From assembly GCA_021443665.1 (NCBI GenBank), contig JABUTN010000004.1, positions 92,337 to 127,858 on the forward strand: a stretch of DNA of 35,522 nt, in the 5' to 3' direction. The DNA is from Bacteroidales bacterium (lineage in GTDB: Bacteria > Bacteroidota > Bacteroidia > Bacteroidales > UBA932). The position numbers and the translations under genes are program-made. The notes beneath the pieces were generated by a model that saw nothing but the letters and a program-made list of their open reading frames with translations, had not been told where the DNA came from and made no database searches. Shown piece by piece: positions 1-10,400 of this stretch; position 1 is the first letter of the stretch, and every line of letters starts with the position of its first letter.

Positions 1-126
1 CTGTTCTATCTGGCTCTCGTTGCCCTTGTGATTGGAGTGATGCTGTTCCTGTGCGGGTTCCTCGCCGAACTGATTTCACGGCAGAGTCCCACACGGAACG
101 AATACGGAATCAAGGAGCGTATCTGA
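1..126 (+). CDS. Membrane glycosyltransferase family 2, C-terminal fragment
   Basis: The window opens inside this gene. The last 41 codons are in frame from base 1 and end in TGA at 124-126. They encode one hydrophobic helix (roughly residues 1-26 of the fragment, rich in L, V, A and F) followed by a short polar tail ending NEYGIKERI. A last transmembrane helix followed by an 'ELI.R.SP.RN.Y.I....I' tail is what I know from the end of Bacteroidetes family-2 glycosyltransferases of the GtrB/DPM type, which transfer sugars to lipid carriers at the cytoplasmic membrane. The catalytic domain lies outside the window, so the assignment rests on the tail alone. The gene converges on the bactofilin gene with only three bases between the stop codons, and I see no hairpin terminator there. 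Confidence 0.6.
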   Translation: MFYLALVALVIGVMLFLCGFLAELISRQSPTRNEYGIKERI

Positions 127-129
127 AAC

Positions 130-645
130 TTACATTCCGCTGAGTTCATCCTCAGTGGTCTTGGAGCCTTTGCCGACCACCTTCTCTGCCACGCTCTTGA
201 AAGTGGAAACCACTGACTTTGAAGCGGGCTTCGGGGTATTGGACTGCAGGCACTCTATAGTCTCCTTTACAGGGAATTCCTTTTCAGTGAGTTGTTTGAA
301 CTTTTCGCCGTCTATCATCTCGCAGGTGCCGTTGAACTGTGTGCCCACATCGATTCCGAGACGATGGGTGTGGAGAGTTCCGTCCAAAGATGAAATGGCC
401 TTGAGGTTGATGATGTCCTGAACATAGATATCGCCGGAAATCTTGCCCCATACGTCACAAGTCTGGCAGGCGATTTTTCCGCTTACGTATGCGTTCTCGC
501 CTACGACCAGTTTGCCATTGGTGTAAAGTTTGCCCTCCACCTGACCGTCAACCCTGATGTCGGAGATGGATGTGATATCACCTGTGATGGAGGTGCCGCG
601 GGAAATCCTGCATATTTCATTTACCTGTGTTGATTCAATTGCCAT
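130..645 (-). CDS. Bactofilin (polymer-forming cytoskeletal protein)
   Basis: A 171-residue protein. Residues about 15-110 form the repetitive beta-helix pattern typical of bactofilins, with short glycine-turn repeats (RGTSITGDI, ISDIRVDGQVEGKLYTNGKLVVGENAYVSGKI, GKISGDIYVQD). It has a short N-terminal tail and a charged, low-complexity C-terminal tail rich in K, S and T. Bactofilins polymerise without nucleotide into filaments that usually lie against the inner membrane and act in cell shape or envelope assembly. The length matches the family. It is the last gene of a minus-strand run secA-lpdA-bactofilin, 12 bases after lpdA, so it is probably cotranscribed with them. The ATG at 645 is well supported because the family fold begins soon after it. 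No peptidoglycan hydrolase partner is adjacent. Confidence 0.88.
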   Translation of the reverse strand: MAIESTQVNEICRISRGTSITGDITSISDIRVDGQVEGKLYTNGKLVVGENAYVSGKIACQTCDVWGKISGDIYVQDIINLKAISSLDGTLHTHRLGIDVGTQFNGTCEMIDGEKFKQLTEKEFPVKETIECLQSNTPKPASKSVVSTFKSVAEKVVGKGSKTTEDELSGM

Positions 646-657
646 AATAGTAAAATT

Positions 658-2046
658 TTAAAGGTTATCAATTATCTGGCGGGCGGCCTCGCTGACCGAC
701 TCGCTCATTGTGGGATGGGGGCTGACCGCCCAGGCGAGAGTATCTACAGTCGCGCCTGCGGCTCTTGCGGCCACTATCCCCGCTATTATTTCAGTAACAT
801 TGTCACCCACCAGGTGAGCTCCGAGTATCCTGCGGGTGGATGCATCGACTATCAGTTTCACGAAACCGTCCTTCTGCCCTGCGGCCACAGCCTTGCCGGA
901 CGAGAGGAAGTACACCTTGCCCACCCTGTAATCGATTCCGGCCTCCTTGGCAGCCCTTTCCGTCATTCCGACCGAAGCCACCTCAGGACTGATGTAGGTG
1001 CAGCCGGGGATGTTGCCGTAATCAACGGGAGCGACTTCCGCACCCGCTATATGACGCACGCAGCAAATGGCCTCAGCCGAGCTTACGTGGGCCAGGGCCG
1101 GACCCGGCACTATGTCTCCTATGGCATAGACTCCGGGGACAGAACTGCGATACCACTCATCCACCTTGACCTTGCCCCTGACAAGTTCCACACCAATCTC
1201 TTCAAGTCCTATCATATCGGTATTGGGCTTCACTCCGGCGGCTGAAAGCACAATTTCGGCCTCCACGGTTTCAAGTCCCTTCTTGGTCTGCACGCTCAGC
1301 ACGCAAGCCTCGCCCGAGATGTCCACACTCTGCACTCCCGCGCTCGTCATCACCTTGATGCCCATCTTGCGCATCGCACGGCTGACAGCAGCGCTTGTGT
1401 CATCATCCTCCACGGGAAGGACGCGGTCCACATACTCAATGAGGGTGACCTCGCTGCCCATAGAGCGGTAGAAGAAGGCGAACTCGCTGCCTATGGCCCC
1501 GGAACCGATAATAGCTATGCTGGCAGGAATGCGCCGGGGCATAAGGGCCTGATAATAGCAGATTATCTTCTCCCCGTCGATGGGGGCGAAGGGCAGGGCG
1601 TTGGGACGCGAACCGGTGGCGACTATGATATGCTCCGCGTGAATGCGCTCCACGGAACCGTCGGCCGCACTTGTCACTTTCACCACGCCTTCACCCTCAA
1701 GGAAGCCCTCTCCGTAAATGATTTCCACACCGGCCTTGGTCAGGAGGTGCTCCACTCCCTTTGAGAGTTGCCCGCTGACAGCGCGGCTTCGGGCCACGAT
1801 TGCCTCGATGTCGGGCTTCACCTCTGAAGCGCTGAATCCGTACTCGGAGGCAGACTGGGCGTAATGCAGGGCCTGCGCACTCTTGAGTAGGGCCTTCGTG
1901 GGAATGCAGCCCCAGTTAAGGCAGATGCCTCCCAGTTGCGAACGCTCCACCACGGCAACGGGACCGTCCAGAAGTCTTGCCGCCTGTTCCGCGGCGACAT
2001 AGCCTCCAGGGCCCGCACCTATGACTATCAATTTATAATCTTTCAT
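658..2046 (-). CDS. lpdA: Dihydrolipoyl dehydrogenase (E3)
   Basis: A 462-residue flavoprotein that reoxidises protein-bound dihydrolipoamide with NAD+ for 2-oxo-acid dehydrogenase complexes or the glycine cleavage system. Visible motifs are the FAD-binding GAGPGGYVAA at residues 10-19, the redox-active disulfide in GGICLNWGCIPT (Cys42 and Cys47), the NAD-binding GSGAIGSEFA near residue 180, the second FAD motif YAIGD, and the C-terminal His444-Glu449 pair in HPTMSE. I chose the ATG at 2046, which gives MKDYKLIVIGAGPGG as expected. The reading frame stays open 33 codons further upstream, but that stretch lies inside secA and looks like nothing in the family. The start follows the secA stop by one base, so the two are probably translationally coupled. 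No E1, E2 or GcvH gene is in the window, so the partner complex is unknown. Confidence 0.93.
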   Translation of the reverse strand: MKDYKLIVIGAGPGGYVAAEQAARLLDGPVAVVERSQLGGICLNWGCIPTKALLKSAQALHYAQSASEYGFSASEVKPDIEAIVARSRAVSGQLSKGVEHLLTKAGVEIIYGEGFLEGEGVVKVTSAADGSVERIHAEHIIVATGSRPNALPFAPIDGEKIICYYQALMPRRIPASIAIIGSGAIGSEFAFFYRSMGSEVTLIEYVDRVLPVEDDDTSAAVSRAMRKMGIKVMTSAGVQSVDISGEACVLSVQTKKGLETVEAEIVLSAAGVKPNTDMIGLEEIGVELVRGKVKVDEWYRSSVPGVYAIGDIVPGPALAHVSSAEAICCVRHIAGAEVAPVDYGNIPGCTYISPEVASVGMTERAAKEAGIDYRVGKVYFLSSGKAVAAGQKDGFVKLIVDASTRRILGAHLVGDNVTEIIAGIVAARAAGATVDTLAWAVSPHPTMSESVSEAARQIIDNL

Positions 2047-2047
2047 A

Positions 2048-5000
2048 CTACAAGTCTTTTCCGTGACAATTCTTGAACTTCTTGCCCGAACCGCAGGGGC
2101 AGGGGTCGTTGCGTCCCACCTTCTTCTCCACGCGGATCGGCGCATTGCTCTTCGGCTCGCCCGAATTGGTCACCAGATCGGTGCGCGAAGTGCGCATCTG
2201 GCTCATATCGGCCCGCCTGCGCTCGGTCACCTGGGAGGGAGCGTGCTCCGCATCGTTGGCCCTCAGAGGGATATAGCAGCGGTAGAGGAAACTGAGCACA
2301 TCGCGTGTCACCTTCTCTATCACGCCCTGGAAGAGTTCGAAACTCTCGAACTTGTAAATCAATAGAGGATCCTTCTGCTCGTAGCTTGCGTTCTGGACTG
2401 ACTGCTTCAGTTCGTCCATCTCGCGCAGATGCTCCATCCAGTAGTGATCAATCTGGGCGAGGGTGATGGTCTTGCTCACGGCACGCACGAACTCTTTGCC
2501 GGAAGTTTCATAGGCCTTCTTGAGGTTGAACACCACACCCATAGGCGCGGGCTGTCCGTTCACCTGCCTGATGCCGTCCCAGATAGGGAACACAAGTCTC
2601 TCGCGGAATGCGCCCTGTGTTTCGTAGAGATGTTTCAGTATGGGCCAGGCCTGCTGGCGCAGAATCTCCCCGTGGCGCTCGAACTCCTCTTTGAGTTTGT
2701 TGCTCAGGGCATCGGCAATCTCGCTCTGACGCGCATTCCTGTACCACTTGGCATCAAAGGCGGGATCCACCGACAGGGTGGTCATTACCTCTGTGCGGAA
2801 CTCCTCGTAGCCGAGTCCCTTGGACTGCTCGCCGAGAGTCTCGCTGAAGTCGCACACCATATTATATACATCAATGTCAATCTTGTCTCCATAGAGGGCG
2901 TTGCGGCGCTTGTTGTAGATCACGTCACGCTGGGAGTTCATCACATCGTCATACTCGATCAGTCGCTTGCGGACTCCGAAGGCATTCTCCTCGACCTTGC
3001 GCTGTGCCTTCTCTATGCTATTGGAAAGCATCTTGTGCTGGAGGGACTCTCCCTCTTCCAGGCCCATACGGTCAACAAGGCCGGCAATGCGTTCCGAACC
3101 GAACTTGCGCATAAGGTCGTCCTCGAGGCTGATAAAGAAGATTGAGGAACCAGGGTCTCCCTGACGACCGGCACGACCGCGCAGCTGGCGGTCCACACGG
3201 CGGCTGTCGTGGCGTTCCGTGCCTATGATGGCCAGACCGCCCGCCTCCTTCACACCGGGGCCGAGTTTGATGTCGGTACCACGGCCCGCCATATTGGTGG
3301 CGATGGTCACCGTACCCGCCAGACCCGCATTGGCGACCACTTCCGCCTCGTGGGCGTGGTTCTTGGCATTAAGGACATTGTGCTTGATGCCGCGAATCTT
3401 GAGCATACGACTCAGCAGTTCTGAAATCTCAACCGATGTGGTACCCACAAGCACGGGGCGTCCCGCAGCCGTAAGTTCCACCACGAGATTTATGACGGCG
3501 TTGTATTTCTCTTTCTTTGTCTTGTAAATCAGGTCGTTCTGGTCGTCACGCAGCACGGGGCGGTTGGTCGGGATGACCACCACATCGAGTTTGTAGATCT
3601 GCCAGAACTCTCCCGCTTCCGTTTCGGCCGTACCCGTCATACCGGCGAGTTTGTGGTACATACGGAAATAGTTCTGCAGGGTGATGGTGGCAAAGGTCTG
3701 GGTTGCGGCCTCCACCTTCACGTTCTCCTTCGCCTCCACTGCCTGGTGCAGTCCGTCGCTCCAGCGGCGGCCCTCCATTATACGGCCCGTCTGTTCGTCC
3801 ACAATCTTCACCTTGCCGTCCATCAGCACATAGTCCACATCCCTTTCGAACATCGCGTAGGCCTTGAGCAACTGGGTGGTCGTATGCACCCTCTCGCTCT
3901 TGAGGGCGTAGTCGGTCAGAAGGGCATCCTTTTCCTTGGCAAGATTCTCAGGGTCGAGCTGTTTCTTTTCCAGTTCGGCTATCTCGCTGCCGATGTCGGG
4001 AAGCACGAAGAACTTGTCGTCACCGACCATTCCGGCCATGAAGTCGTTGCCCTTGTCCGTCATTTCCACACTGCGGGTAACCTCCTCTATCACGAAGTAG
4101 AGTTCGTCCGTGATAATGTGCATCTGCCTGTTGTTGTCCTGCATATAGAAGTTCTCCGTCTTCTGCAGCAGCTGCTTGATGCCCTGCTCGCTGAGGAACT
4201 TGATCAGAGGCTGGTACTTGGGCAGACCCTTGTGGGCTCTGAGCAGGGCCTTTCCGCCTTCAGTCTCGTCGCCTTCGGCAATCAGACGGCGGGCGTCGCT
4301 CAGGTATTTGATGACAAGCTGACGCTGGGCGGAATAAATCTTCTCTATATAGGGCTTGTACTGGTCGAACTGCTGGTCATCGCCTTTCGGCACGGGACCG
4401 GAGATGATCAGAGGGGTACGGGCATCGTCAATCAGCACGGAATCGACCTCATCGACTATGGCGTAGTGGTGCTTGCGCTGCACGAGGTCTTCGACACTGA
4501 CGGCCATATTGTCACGAAGATAGTCGAAACCGAACTCGTTGTTCGTACCGAAAGTGATGTCCGCCCTGTAGGCCTTCTTGCGGGCCTCGGTGCTGGGCTG
4601 GTGTTTGTCGATGCAGTCAACCCTCAGGCCGTGGAACATATACATGGGGCCCATCCACTCACTGTCTCGTTTGGAGAGGTAGTCGTTGACCGTCACCACG
4701 TGCACGCCCTTGCCGGCGAGGGCATTGAGGAAGACAGGAAGAGTCGCCACGAGGGTCTTACCCTCACCGGTGGCCATCTCCGCAATCTTGCCCTTGTGGA
4801 GCACGATGCCGCCTATGAGCTGCACATCGTAGTGCACCATGTCCCAGGTGGTGGGGTTGCCGCCCGCCATCCAGGTGTGTTTCCAAACGGCGGTGTCGCC
4901 CTCGATGTTCACGAAATCGTGCGAGGCGGCGAACTCGCGGTCCATCTCGGAGGCCTTGACACGGATTTCCTCGTTCTCCTTGAAACGGCGGGCCGTGGAC

Positions 5001-5353
5001 TTCATTATGGCGAAGGCCTCGGGCAGAATCTCATCGAGCACCGTCTCTATGGTCTCGTCTATGCGTTTGGTGAGTTTGTCAATCTCAGTGGCGATGGATT
5101 CCTTCTCGGATGCTTTGATTTCGGGGTCTTCCAACTGGGCCTTCAGGGCTGCGCTGCGCTCCTCATCCTCCCTGGTGCGGTCCCAAATCCGCTGCCTGAG
5201 TGCAGCCGAATGTTCACGCAACTGGTCATCGCTGAGGATGTCTATCTTCTCGTATTCCGCCAGCACTTTCTTGAGCACCGGCGTCACTTCCTTCATATCT
5301 TTTTCAGCCTTGGAGCCGAAAAAGAACTTCAACATATTTGTAAATGTTCCCAT
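2048..5353 (-). CDS. secA: Preprotein translocase ATPase SecA
   Basis: A 1101-residue motor that drives unfolded preproteins through SecYEG at the cytoplasmic membrane. Residues 196-200 are GEGKT (Walker A), 301-305 are DEVDS (Walker B/DEAD box), and the second helicase half carries [13 protein letters not shown] and the [13 protein letters not shown] arginine-finger region. The C-terminus ends in a zinc-binding SEC-C motif with Cys1085, Cys1087, Cys1096 and His1097, which in other bacteria contacts SecB or ribosomes. The protein is about 200 residues longer than E. coli SecA, as is usual in Bacteroidetes. Part of the extra length is an insertion after the DEVDS region (about residues 330-400) and part is a charged N-terminal helix (residues 50-105). 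A full TTTG-N20-TATCTTTG promoter lies 33 bases upstream of the ATG. lpdA and the bactofilin follow in the same run. Confidence 0.97.
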   Translation of the reverse strand: MGTFTNMLKFFFGSKAEKDMKEVTPVLKKVLAEYEKIDILSDDQLREHSAALRQRIWDRTREDEERSAALKAQLEDPEIKASEKESIATEIDKLTKRIDETIETVLDEILPEAFAIMKSTARRFKENEEIRVKASEMDREFAASHDFVNIEGDTAVWKHTWMAGGNPTTWDMVHYDVQLIGGIVLHKGKIAEMATGEGKTLVATLPVFLNALAGKGVHVVTVNDYLSKRDSEWMGPMYMFHGLRVDCIDKHQPSTEARKKAYRADITFGTNNEFGFDYLRDNMAVSVEDLVQRKHHYAIVDEVDSVLIDDARTPLIISGPVPKGDDQQFDQYKPYIEKIYSAQRQLVIKYLSDARRLIAEGDETEGGKALLRAHKGLPKYQPLIKFLSEQGIKQLLQKTENFYMQDNNRQMHIITDELYFVIEEVTRSVEMTDKGNDFMAGMVGDDKFFVLPDIGSEIAELEKKQLDPENLAKEKDALLTDYALKSERVHTTTQLLKAYAMFERDVDYVLMDGKVKIVDEQTGRIMEGRRWSDGLHQAVEAKENVKVEAATQTFATITLQNYFRMYHKLAGMTGTAETEAGEFWQIYKLDVVVIPTNRPVLRDDQNDLIYKTKKEKYNAVINLVVELTAAGRPVLVGTTSVEISELLSRMLKIRGIKHNVLNAKNHAHEAEVVANAGLAGTVTIATNMAGRGTDIKLGPGVKEAGGLAIIGTERHDSRRVDRQLRGRAGRQGDPGSSIFFISLEDDLMRKFGSERIAGLVDRMGLEEGESLQHKMLSNSIEKAQRKVEENAFGVRKRLIEYDDVMNSQRDVIYNKRRNALYGDKIDIDVYNMVCDFSETLGEQSKGLGYEEFRTEVMTTLSVDPAFDAKWYRNARQSEIADALSNKLKEEFERHGEILRQQAWPILKHLYETQGAFRERLVFPIWDGIRQVNGQPAPMGVVFNLKKAYETSGKEFVRAVSKTITLAQIDHYWMEHLREMDELKQSVQNASYEQKDPLLIYKFESFELFQGVIEKVTRDVLSFLYRCYIPLRANDAEHAPSQVTERRRADMSQMRTSRTDLVTNSGEPKSNAPIRVEKKVGRNDPCPCGSGKKFKNCHGKDL

Positions 5354-5386
5354 CTTTGTTTGCTCTTATAAATATATAGTAACTTG

Positions 5387-5418
5387 CAAAGATAAGACTT
5401 TTCCGTCAAAACGACAAA
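5387..5418 (-). promoter_or_regulatory. Bacteroidetes-type promoter of secA
   Basis: On the minus strand TTTG (5418-5415) is followed after exactly 20 bases by TATCTTTG (5394-5387). This fits the TTTG/TAnnTTTG consensus recognised by the Bacteroidetes primary sigma factor. Transcription would start a few bases past 5387 and leave a leader of about 30 bases before the secA ATG. The -33 element lies inside the last codons of dapF, so the two genes probably have separate promoters although no terminator is visible between them. Confidence 0.75.
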
Positions 5419-6230
5419 TTACAGCCTTCGAACTCCGTGGGGCCGGTCAGGACAATGCAGGTATAGGCAGCCCCCGGGCAGGCGGGAGCGCAGAAAGACA
5501 CGCTCAGAATGTCATTCACGGAGTGCAGATCATATTGAAGCCTTTCGGAACTTCGTTTCATCAGGGCGAGATGATGGGCGGCCAGGGCGCTTGCCACGAT
5601 GCCGGTGCCGCAGGCAAGGGTCTCCCCCTCTACCCCCTTCTCGAAGGTGCGCACCCATATCTGTCCGTCAATCACCTTTATGAAGTCCACATTGGTGCCC
5701 TTGGGGGCGAAACGGGGGTGGCGGCGCAGGGCCGGAGCCACGTCTTCAATATCCAGATCCTTCAGGGGCAGGTCATCGGGCATTACCACAACCAGATGCG
5801 GGCAGCCCGTATTCAGGGACACGGCGGCCGTTCCCCAGGGAGAGATGCCGGCACAGTCCTCGATGGAGGCGACATCACTCATAGAGATGCTCACGAGTTT
5901 GTGACGGGCATCCCTGTCAGCGCTGAGAATCTTCGCGTGATGGGGACCGTCGGGACCCATAAAGCTGAATTCCTTGTCACAAAGCCCCAGACGCTGGGCC
6001 AGATCGGCGAAACAGCGCCCTCCGTTGCCGCACATCAAGCCTTCCGAACTGCCGTCAGGATTGTAGAAGAGCATTCTGAAGCCCTCTTCCGGGGAGCCGC
6101 AGAGCACCATCAGCCCGTCCGTCCCGTGACGGGAGCAAAGTTCCACAATCTTCTCCACTTCCACAGGGGCATCCCCCTCGCGGAAAATCAGGAAGCGGTT
6201 GCCCGCACCATTGTACATGTATCCGGCCAT
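5406..6230 (-). CDS. dapF: Diaminopimelate epimerase
   Basis: A 274-residue cytosolic enzyme that converts LL- to meso-diaminopimelate for lysine and peptidoglycan synthesis. It acts without cofactor through two cysteines. These are Cys67 in LMCGNGGR, preceded by FYNPDGS, and Cys207 in ETLACGTG. The N-terminal MYNGAGNRF corresponds to the family's 'GTGNDF' substrate-binding stretch. I chose the ATG at 6230, which puts this motif at residues 5-13 as usual. A GTG nine codons upstream is possible but adds an atypical MFLLRDIRQ. A TATCTTTG box at 6266-6259 supports transcription beginning near 6252, which would exclude the GTG. The gene stands alone between a divergent efflux operon and secA, and no other dap gene is in view. 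Confidence 0.93.
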   Translation of the reverse strand: MAGYMYNGAGNRFLIFREGDAPVEVEKIVELCSRHGTDGLMVLCGSPEEGFRMLFYNPDGSSEGLMCGNGGRCFADLAQRLGLCDKEFSFMGPDGPHHAKILSADRDARHKLVSISMSDVASIEDCAGISPWGTAAVSLNTGCPHLVVVMPDDLPLKDLDIEDVAPALRRHPRFAPKGTNVDFIKVIDGQIWVRTFEKGVEGETLACGTGIVASALAAHHLALMKRSSERLQYDLHSVNDILSVSFCAPACPGAAYTCIVLTGPTEFEGCNLSF

Positions 6231-6258
6231 CTGTCGTATATCTCTGAGCAAGAACACA

Positions 6259-6266
6259 CAAAGATA
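6259..6266 (-). promoter_or_regulatory. Promoter -7 box of dapF
   Basis: The minus strand reads TATCTTTG, matching TAnnTTTG, 28 bases upstream of the chosen dapF ATG. No good TTTG is found 19-21 bases further upstream, so this is a half match. It lies back to back with the box of the divergent efflux operon at 6280-6287, so the two promoters share about 20 bases. Confidence 0.5.
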
Positions 6267-6279
6267 TAATAAATATGTT

Positions 6280-6287
6280 TATATTTG
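6280..6287 (+). promoter_or_regulatory. Promoter -7 box of the RND efflux operon
   Basis: TATATTTG matches the Bacteroidetes -7 consensus and is followed by a leader of roughly 45 bases that is very A-rich just before the ATG at 6337. No clear TTTG is seen at the -33 position, so an activator may be needed or the promoter may be weak. I see no palindromic operator in the 106 bases between the divergent ATGs. Confidence 0.5.
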
Positions 6288-6336
6288 CAGTTTGAACTCT
6301 TTTGAAACAAAGAAATAAAAACACAATAGTAAAATT

Positions 6337-7452
6337 ATGAAACTGACACGACTGAGTCTGTACCTTGTTGCAGCAGCCGCCATTGCCTCCTCCTGTGGCA
6401 ATGAGGAACCCGCGAAAATCGAAATCAACTACCCTGTGATGACCATCAAGGACACGACAGTGGTGATTCCCACCACCATCAATGCCACCCTTACCGGCCG
6501 TCAGGATATTGCCATCATCCCCCAGGTGAGCGGATTCCTTGAGGAGTTGTGCGTAAAGGAAGGAGAAAAGGTCAAGAAAGGCCAACTCCTCTTCGTCCTT
6601 GACCAAACCAAACTGAAGGCAGCCCTCGATGTGGCATATTCAAATGTGGAGGCAGCCAAGGCGTCCGTGGCCACCGAAGAGCTGAACGTGAAATCCAGAA
6701 AGCAGCTTTTCGAGGAGGACATCATCTCCGAATACGAGCTCAAGATGGCCGAGAACAAACTCCTGGCAGCCAAGGCAAGCCTTGAGCAGGCATACGCCCA
6801 GGTGACCACAGCCAAGACCGACCTTTCATTCTCAGAGCTCAGGGCACCCAGCGACGGAGTCGTGGGTTCAATCACCTACCGCCAGGGCGCACTGGTAAGC
6901 CCTTCCATCGAGAAACCTATGACCTATGTGTCAGACAACTCGCAGATGTACGCCTATTTCGCTATGACTGAGGCAAAACTGCTCAGTTTCTACGAAATGT
7001 TCGGAACAGACAACGACCATCTCATCAGCCTCCTCCCCCCCATCGAACTGCTGATGGCCAACGGCAAGAAATACGAGCTCCAGGGCAAGGTGGAGAGCAT
7101 CTCCGGTGTCATCGACCCCCTTACCGGCACCACCAGTGTCCGTTCAGTGTTCGACAACCCCGACAGAATCCTGCGCAGTGGCGGCGCCTGCCGCGTGCAG
7201 TTGCCCGTGACCTACGACAACGCCGTGGTCATTCCCCTCTCAGCCACCTACGACATCCAGAACAAGCACTTTGTATATACCATCGTTGACGGCAAGGCCA
7301 AGGCCCGCGAGGTGACCATCGAGAACCTCGGAGACGGCAGAAACTGCGTGGTGCACAGCGGTCTCAAAGCCGGTGAGCGCATTGTTTCCGACGGAGCCGG
7401 CCTGGTGAAGGAAGGCGAGCAGATCGACCAAGTTTCAATAGACCTCAACTAA
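6337..7452 (+). CDS. RND efflux periplasmic adaptor (AcrA/MexA type, lipoprotein)
   Basis: A 371-residue membrane-fusion protein linking an RND pump to an outer-membrane channel. The N-terminus has a signal peptide ending in an ASSC lipobox (Cys20), so it should be lipid-anchored. After this come the first half of the lipoyl/barrel-sandwich domain (VSGFLEELCVKEGEKVKKGQ), an alpha-helical hairpin (about residues 90-155, heptad-like with many A, K, E and L), the second lipoyl half (RAPSDGVVGSITYRQGALVS), a beta-barrel and a membrane-proximal domain. The length fits the family (370-400). It begins a three-gene operon, with the pump 12 bases downstream and the channel after that. The substrate cannot be read from the sequence. 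No regulator gene adjoins. Confidence 0.93.
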   Translation: MKLTRLSLYLVAAAAIASSCGNEEPAKIEINYPVMTIKDTTVVIPTTINATLTGRQDIAIIPQVSGFLEELCVKEGEKVKKGQLLFVLDQTKLKAALDVAYSNVEAAKASVATEELNVKSRKQLFEEDIISEYELKMAENKLLAAKASLEQAYAQVTTAKTDLSFSELRAPSDGVVGSITYRQGALVSPSIEKPMTYVSDNSQMYAYFAMTEAKLLSFYEMFGTDNDHLISLLPPIELLMANGKKYELQGKVESISGVIDPLTGTTSVRSVFDNPDRILRSGGACRVQLPVTYDNAVVIPLSATYDIQNKHFVYTIVDGKAKAREVTIENLGDGRNCVVHSGLKAGERIVSDGAGLVKEGEQIDQVSIDLN

Positions 7453-7464
7453 TCAGACAAGGCG

Positions 7465-10400
7465 ATGAACATTAAAGAATTAGCAACCAAACCGGTATTC
7501 GCGTCCGTCATCAGCATATTCATCGTGCTGGTCGGATTGATCTGCCTGTTGGGACTTCCTGTTGAGAAATACCCCGACATTGCCCCTCCTACCGTACAGA
7601 TAGCCACAACCTACTCCGGTGCAAGCGCCGACGCCATCCAGAAATCCGTGGTGATGCCCATTGAGGAACAGGTCAACGGTGTGGACAATATGATGTACAT
7701 AACATCATCCTCTTCCAACTCCGGAGATGTGGAAATCCTCGTATATTTCGAGCAGGGAACCGACCCCGATATGGCTGCCGTAAACGTGCAGAACCGTGTC
7801 AGCCAGATTCAGGGCATACTCCCCGCTGAAGTCACCAAGATGGGTGTGGTTGTGAGCAAACGCCAGCCCTCGATGCTCCGCGTGTTCGGCGTATGCAGCC
7901 CGAACGGCACCTACGATGAGGAATTCCTCAGCAACTACGCGCAAATCAACATCAAGCCCGAAATCCAGCGTATCCACGGTGTGGGCACGGTAGTGTGCTT
8001 CTCCGGTTCCTACGCGATGTGCGTCTGGCTGGATCCCTCAAAGATGGCCTCCCACAACCTCATTCCCGAGGACATAGCGGGCCTGCTGGCCGACCAGAAC
8101 ATCGAGGCGCCCATCGGTATTCTCGGTGAGAACTCCCGGCAGATTTTCCAGACCACGATGAAATACCGCGGCCGCCACATCACCGAGGAAGAGTTTGAAA
8201 ATCTGGTGATCAGCACCCTCCCCGATGGAGGCGAACTCCGCCTGAAGGATGTGGCCACCCTGGAACTCGGTTTGGACAAATATGCCTGGAAAGCCGGTCT
8301 TGACGGCGCACCCGGTGCAGGTCTCGCCATTTATCAAATTGCCGGCTCCAATGCCACCGACATCAACAACGAGATTGACGCGCTCTTCGAGAAGATGAAA
8401 TCAACGCTTCCCAACGACGTCGAGATCATCACTCTCGAGAACGGAAACGACTTCCTCTTCGCATCCATCGATTCTGTGGTGGAGACCCTCGTCATAGCCA
8501 TCATCCTCGTGGTGCTGGTGGTACTCTTCTTCCTCCAGGACATCAGAGCCACTCTGATTCCGTCCATCAGCATCATAGTGTCACTGGTAGGCACATTCGC
8601 CTTCCTGCAGGTGGCGGGATTCTCCATCAACCTGCTGACGCTCTTCTCCCTCGTGCTTGTGATTGGTACTGTGGTGGATGACACGATTGTGGTGGTCGAG
8701 GCTGTGCAGGAGCGTTTTGACCACGGCTACAAGGACGGCAAGACCGCAACCCTCGACGCCGTTGACGGCCTCATCAATGCCCTCTTCACCACGACCCTCG
8801 TGTTCATGATGGTGTTCATCCCCGTTTCCTTTATGGGCGGCACGACCGGTATCTTCTACAGGCAGTTCGGTCTTACGATGGCCGTTGCCGTGGGCATTTC
8901 CCTCCTCTGCGCCATTTCACTCGCCCCCGCCCTCTGCGCAATCCTGATGAACCCTCTTGACGGCACCGGATTCAGCGGCTGGCTCAAGCGCATCTACGAC
9001 AAGTTCTACAACTGGCTCCTTGCAAAATACGCCGTAGTGGTGAAGTTCTTCATCCAGAGAGTTCCCATCGTGGCGGTCATCATCATCCTCAGTCTGGCAG
9101 CCCTGTTCTGGATTATGTCCACCACAAAAACAGGTATGGTGCCCGAGGAGGACAAGGGCAGCATCTATATAAGTGTCAGCACCCCTGTCGGCACCTCCGT
9201 CAAAGAGACCTTCAACATAATGTCGCAGATAGACGCCGAACTGGCCAAGATTCCCGAAGTGGACCACAGGTTGGTGATTTCAGGACAGAGTTTCATCGGC
9301 GGTGTCGGTTCCAACCAGGGCATCTGCTTCGTCCGCCTCAAACCCTGGGGCGAGCGTGAAGGCGCGGGCCAGGACGTGAACAGCGTCATCATGAAGATTT
9401 ACCTTATGACCGCACACATCAAGGCGGCGCAGATTTACTGTATGGCGCCTCCCATGATCGACGGTTACGGTACCGGCAACGGCTTCGAGTTCCACGTTCA
9501 GGACCGTCAGGGCGGCCAGATAGCCGACCTCTACAACGTCACCGTGAAATATCTTGAGGAACTCAACAAACGTCCCGAAATCGGTTCGGCGATGACTACC
9601 TACGACATCTCATATCCCCAGTATGTCGTCGATGTCGATGCCGCCAAGTGCAAGCGTCAGGGCATCCTTCCCTCAGAGGTGCTTTCCTGCCTTAGCGGAT
9701 ATTACGGAGGCATCTACGCATCCAACTTCAGCCGTTTCGGAAAATCGTATAAGGTGATGGTTCTCGGACGCCCTGACCTCCGTATGGACGAGGAGAGCCT
9801 CAACAATGTATATGTCCGCCTCAAAAACGGCGAGATGGCCCCCGCCATCCAGTTCCTGACTCTGACCAAGGTTTACGAGCCTATGCAGCTCAACCGTTTC
9901 AACCTCTTCAATTCGATCAGTGTGAACGGACAACCAGCCGACGGCTATTCTTCCGGTCAGGCCATCAAGGCCATCAAGGAAGTCGCGGCCTCCACCCTGC
10001 CCCAGGGTTATTCGATTGACTATGCCGGTCTGACAAGGGAGCAGGAGAAGAACGGCAGCGGAAACCTCGGTATGGTGTTCGCAATATGTATCCTGTTCAT
10101 CTACCTGATTATGTCAGCGCTCTATGAGTCGTTTATGATACCCTTCGCAGTTGTGCTCTCCGTGCCTGTAGGTCTGTTCGGTGCCTTCGTGTTCATCAGA
10201 ATGTACGGTCTCCAGAACGATATCTACCTCCAGGTGGGTCTGATTATGCTGATCGGTCTGATTTCCAAGACCGCCATCCTGCTGACAGAGTACGCCACCC
10301 AGTGCCGCAAGGCAGGTATGACCCTCGCACAGGCCGCATTCTTCAGCGCCAAGATGCGTCTGCGTCCTATCCTTATGACTGTGCTCACAATGATATTCGG

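Noticed and set aside
2047-2145. N-terminal extension of lpdA by 33 codons
   Set aside because: It lies in the secA coding sequence, is Arg/Ala-rich noise, and the FAD motif already sits at residue 10 from the ATG at 2046.
3653-5371. A long plus-strand open frame (572 codons) opposite secA
   Set aside because: It is the antisense shadow of a well-defined gene in GC-rich sequence. The translation shows no family motif and mirrors secA codon structure.
4839-6269. A plus-strand open frame (476 codons) spanning the secA start, its promoter and dapF
   Set aside because: It runs antisense through two confirmed genes and across a matching promoter, with no recognisable domain and no start signal.
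6231-6336. Operator for a local regulator of the efflux operon
   Set aside because: I looked for a palindrome between the divergent dapF and efflux genes and found only promoter boxes and A-rich leader, and no regulator gene adjoins.
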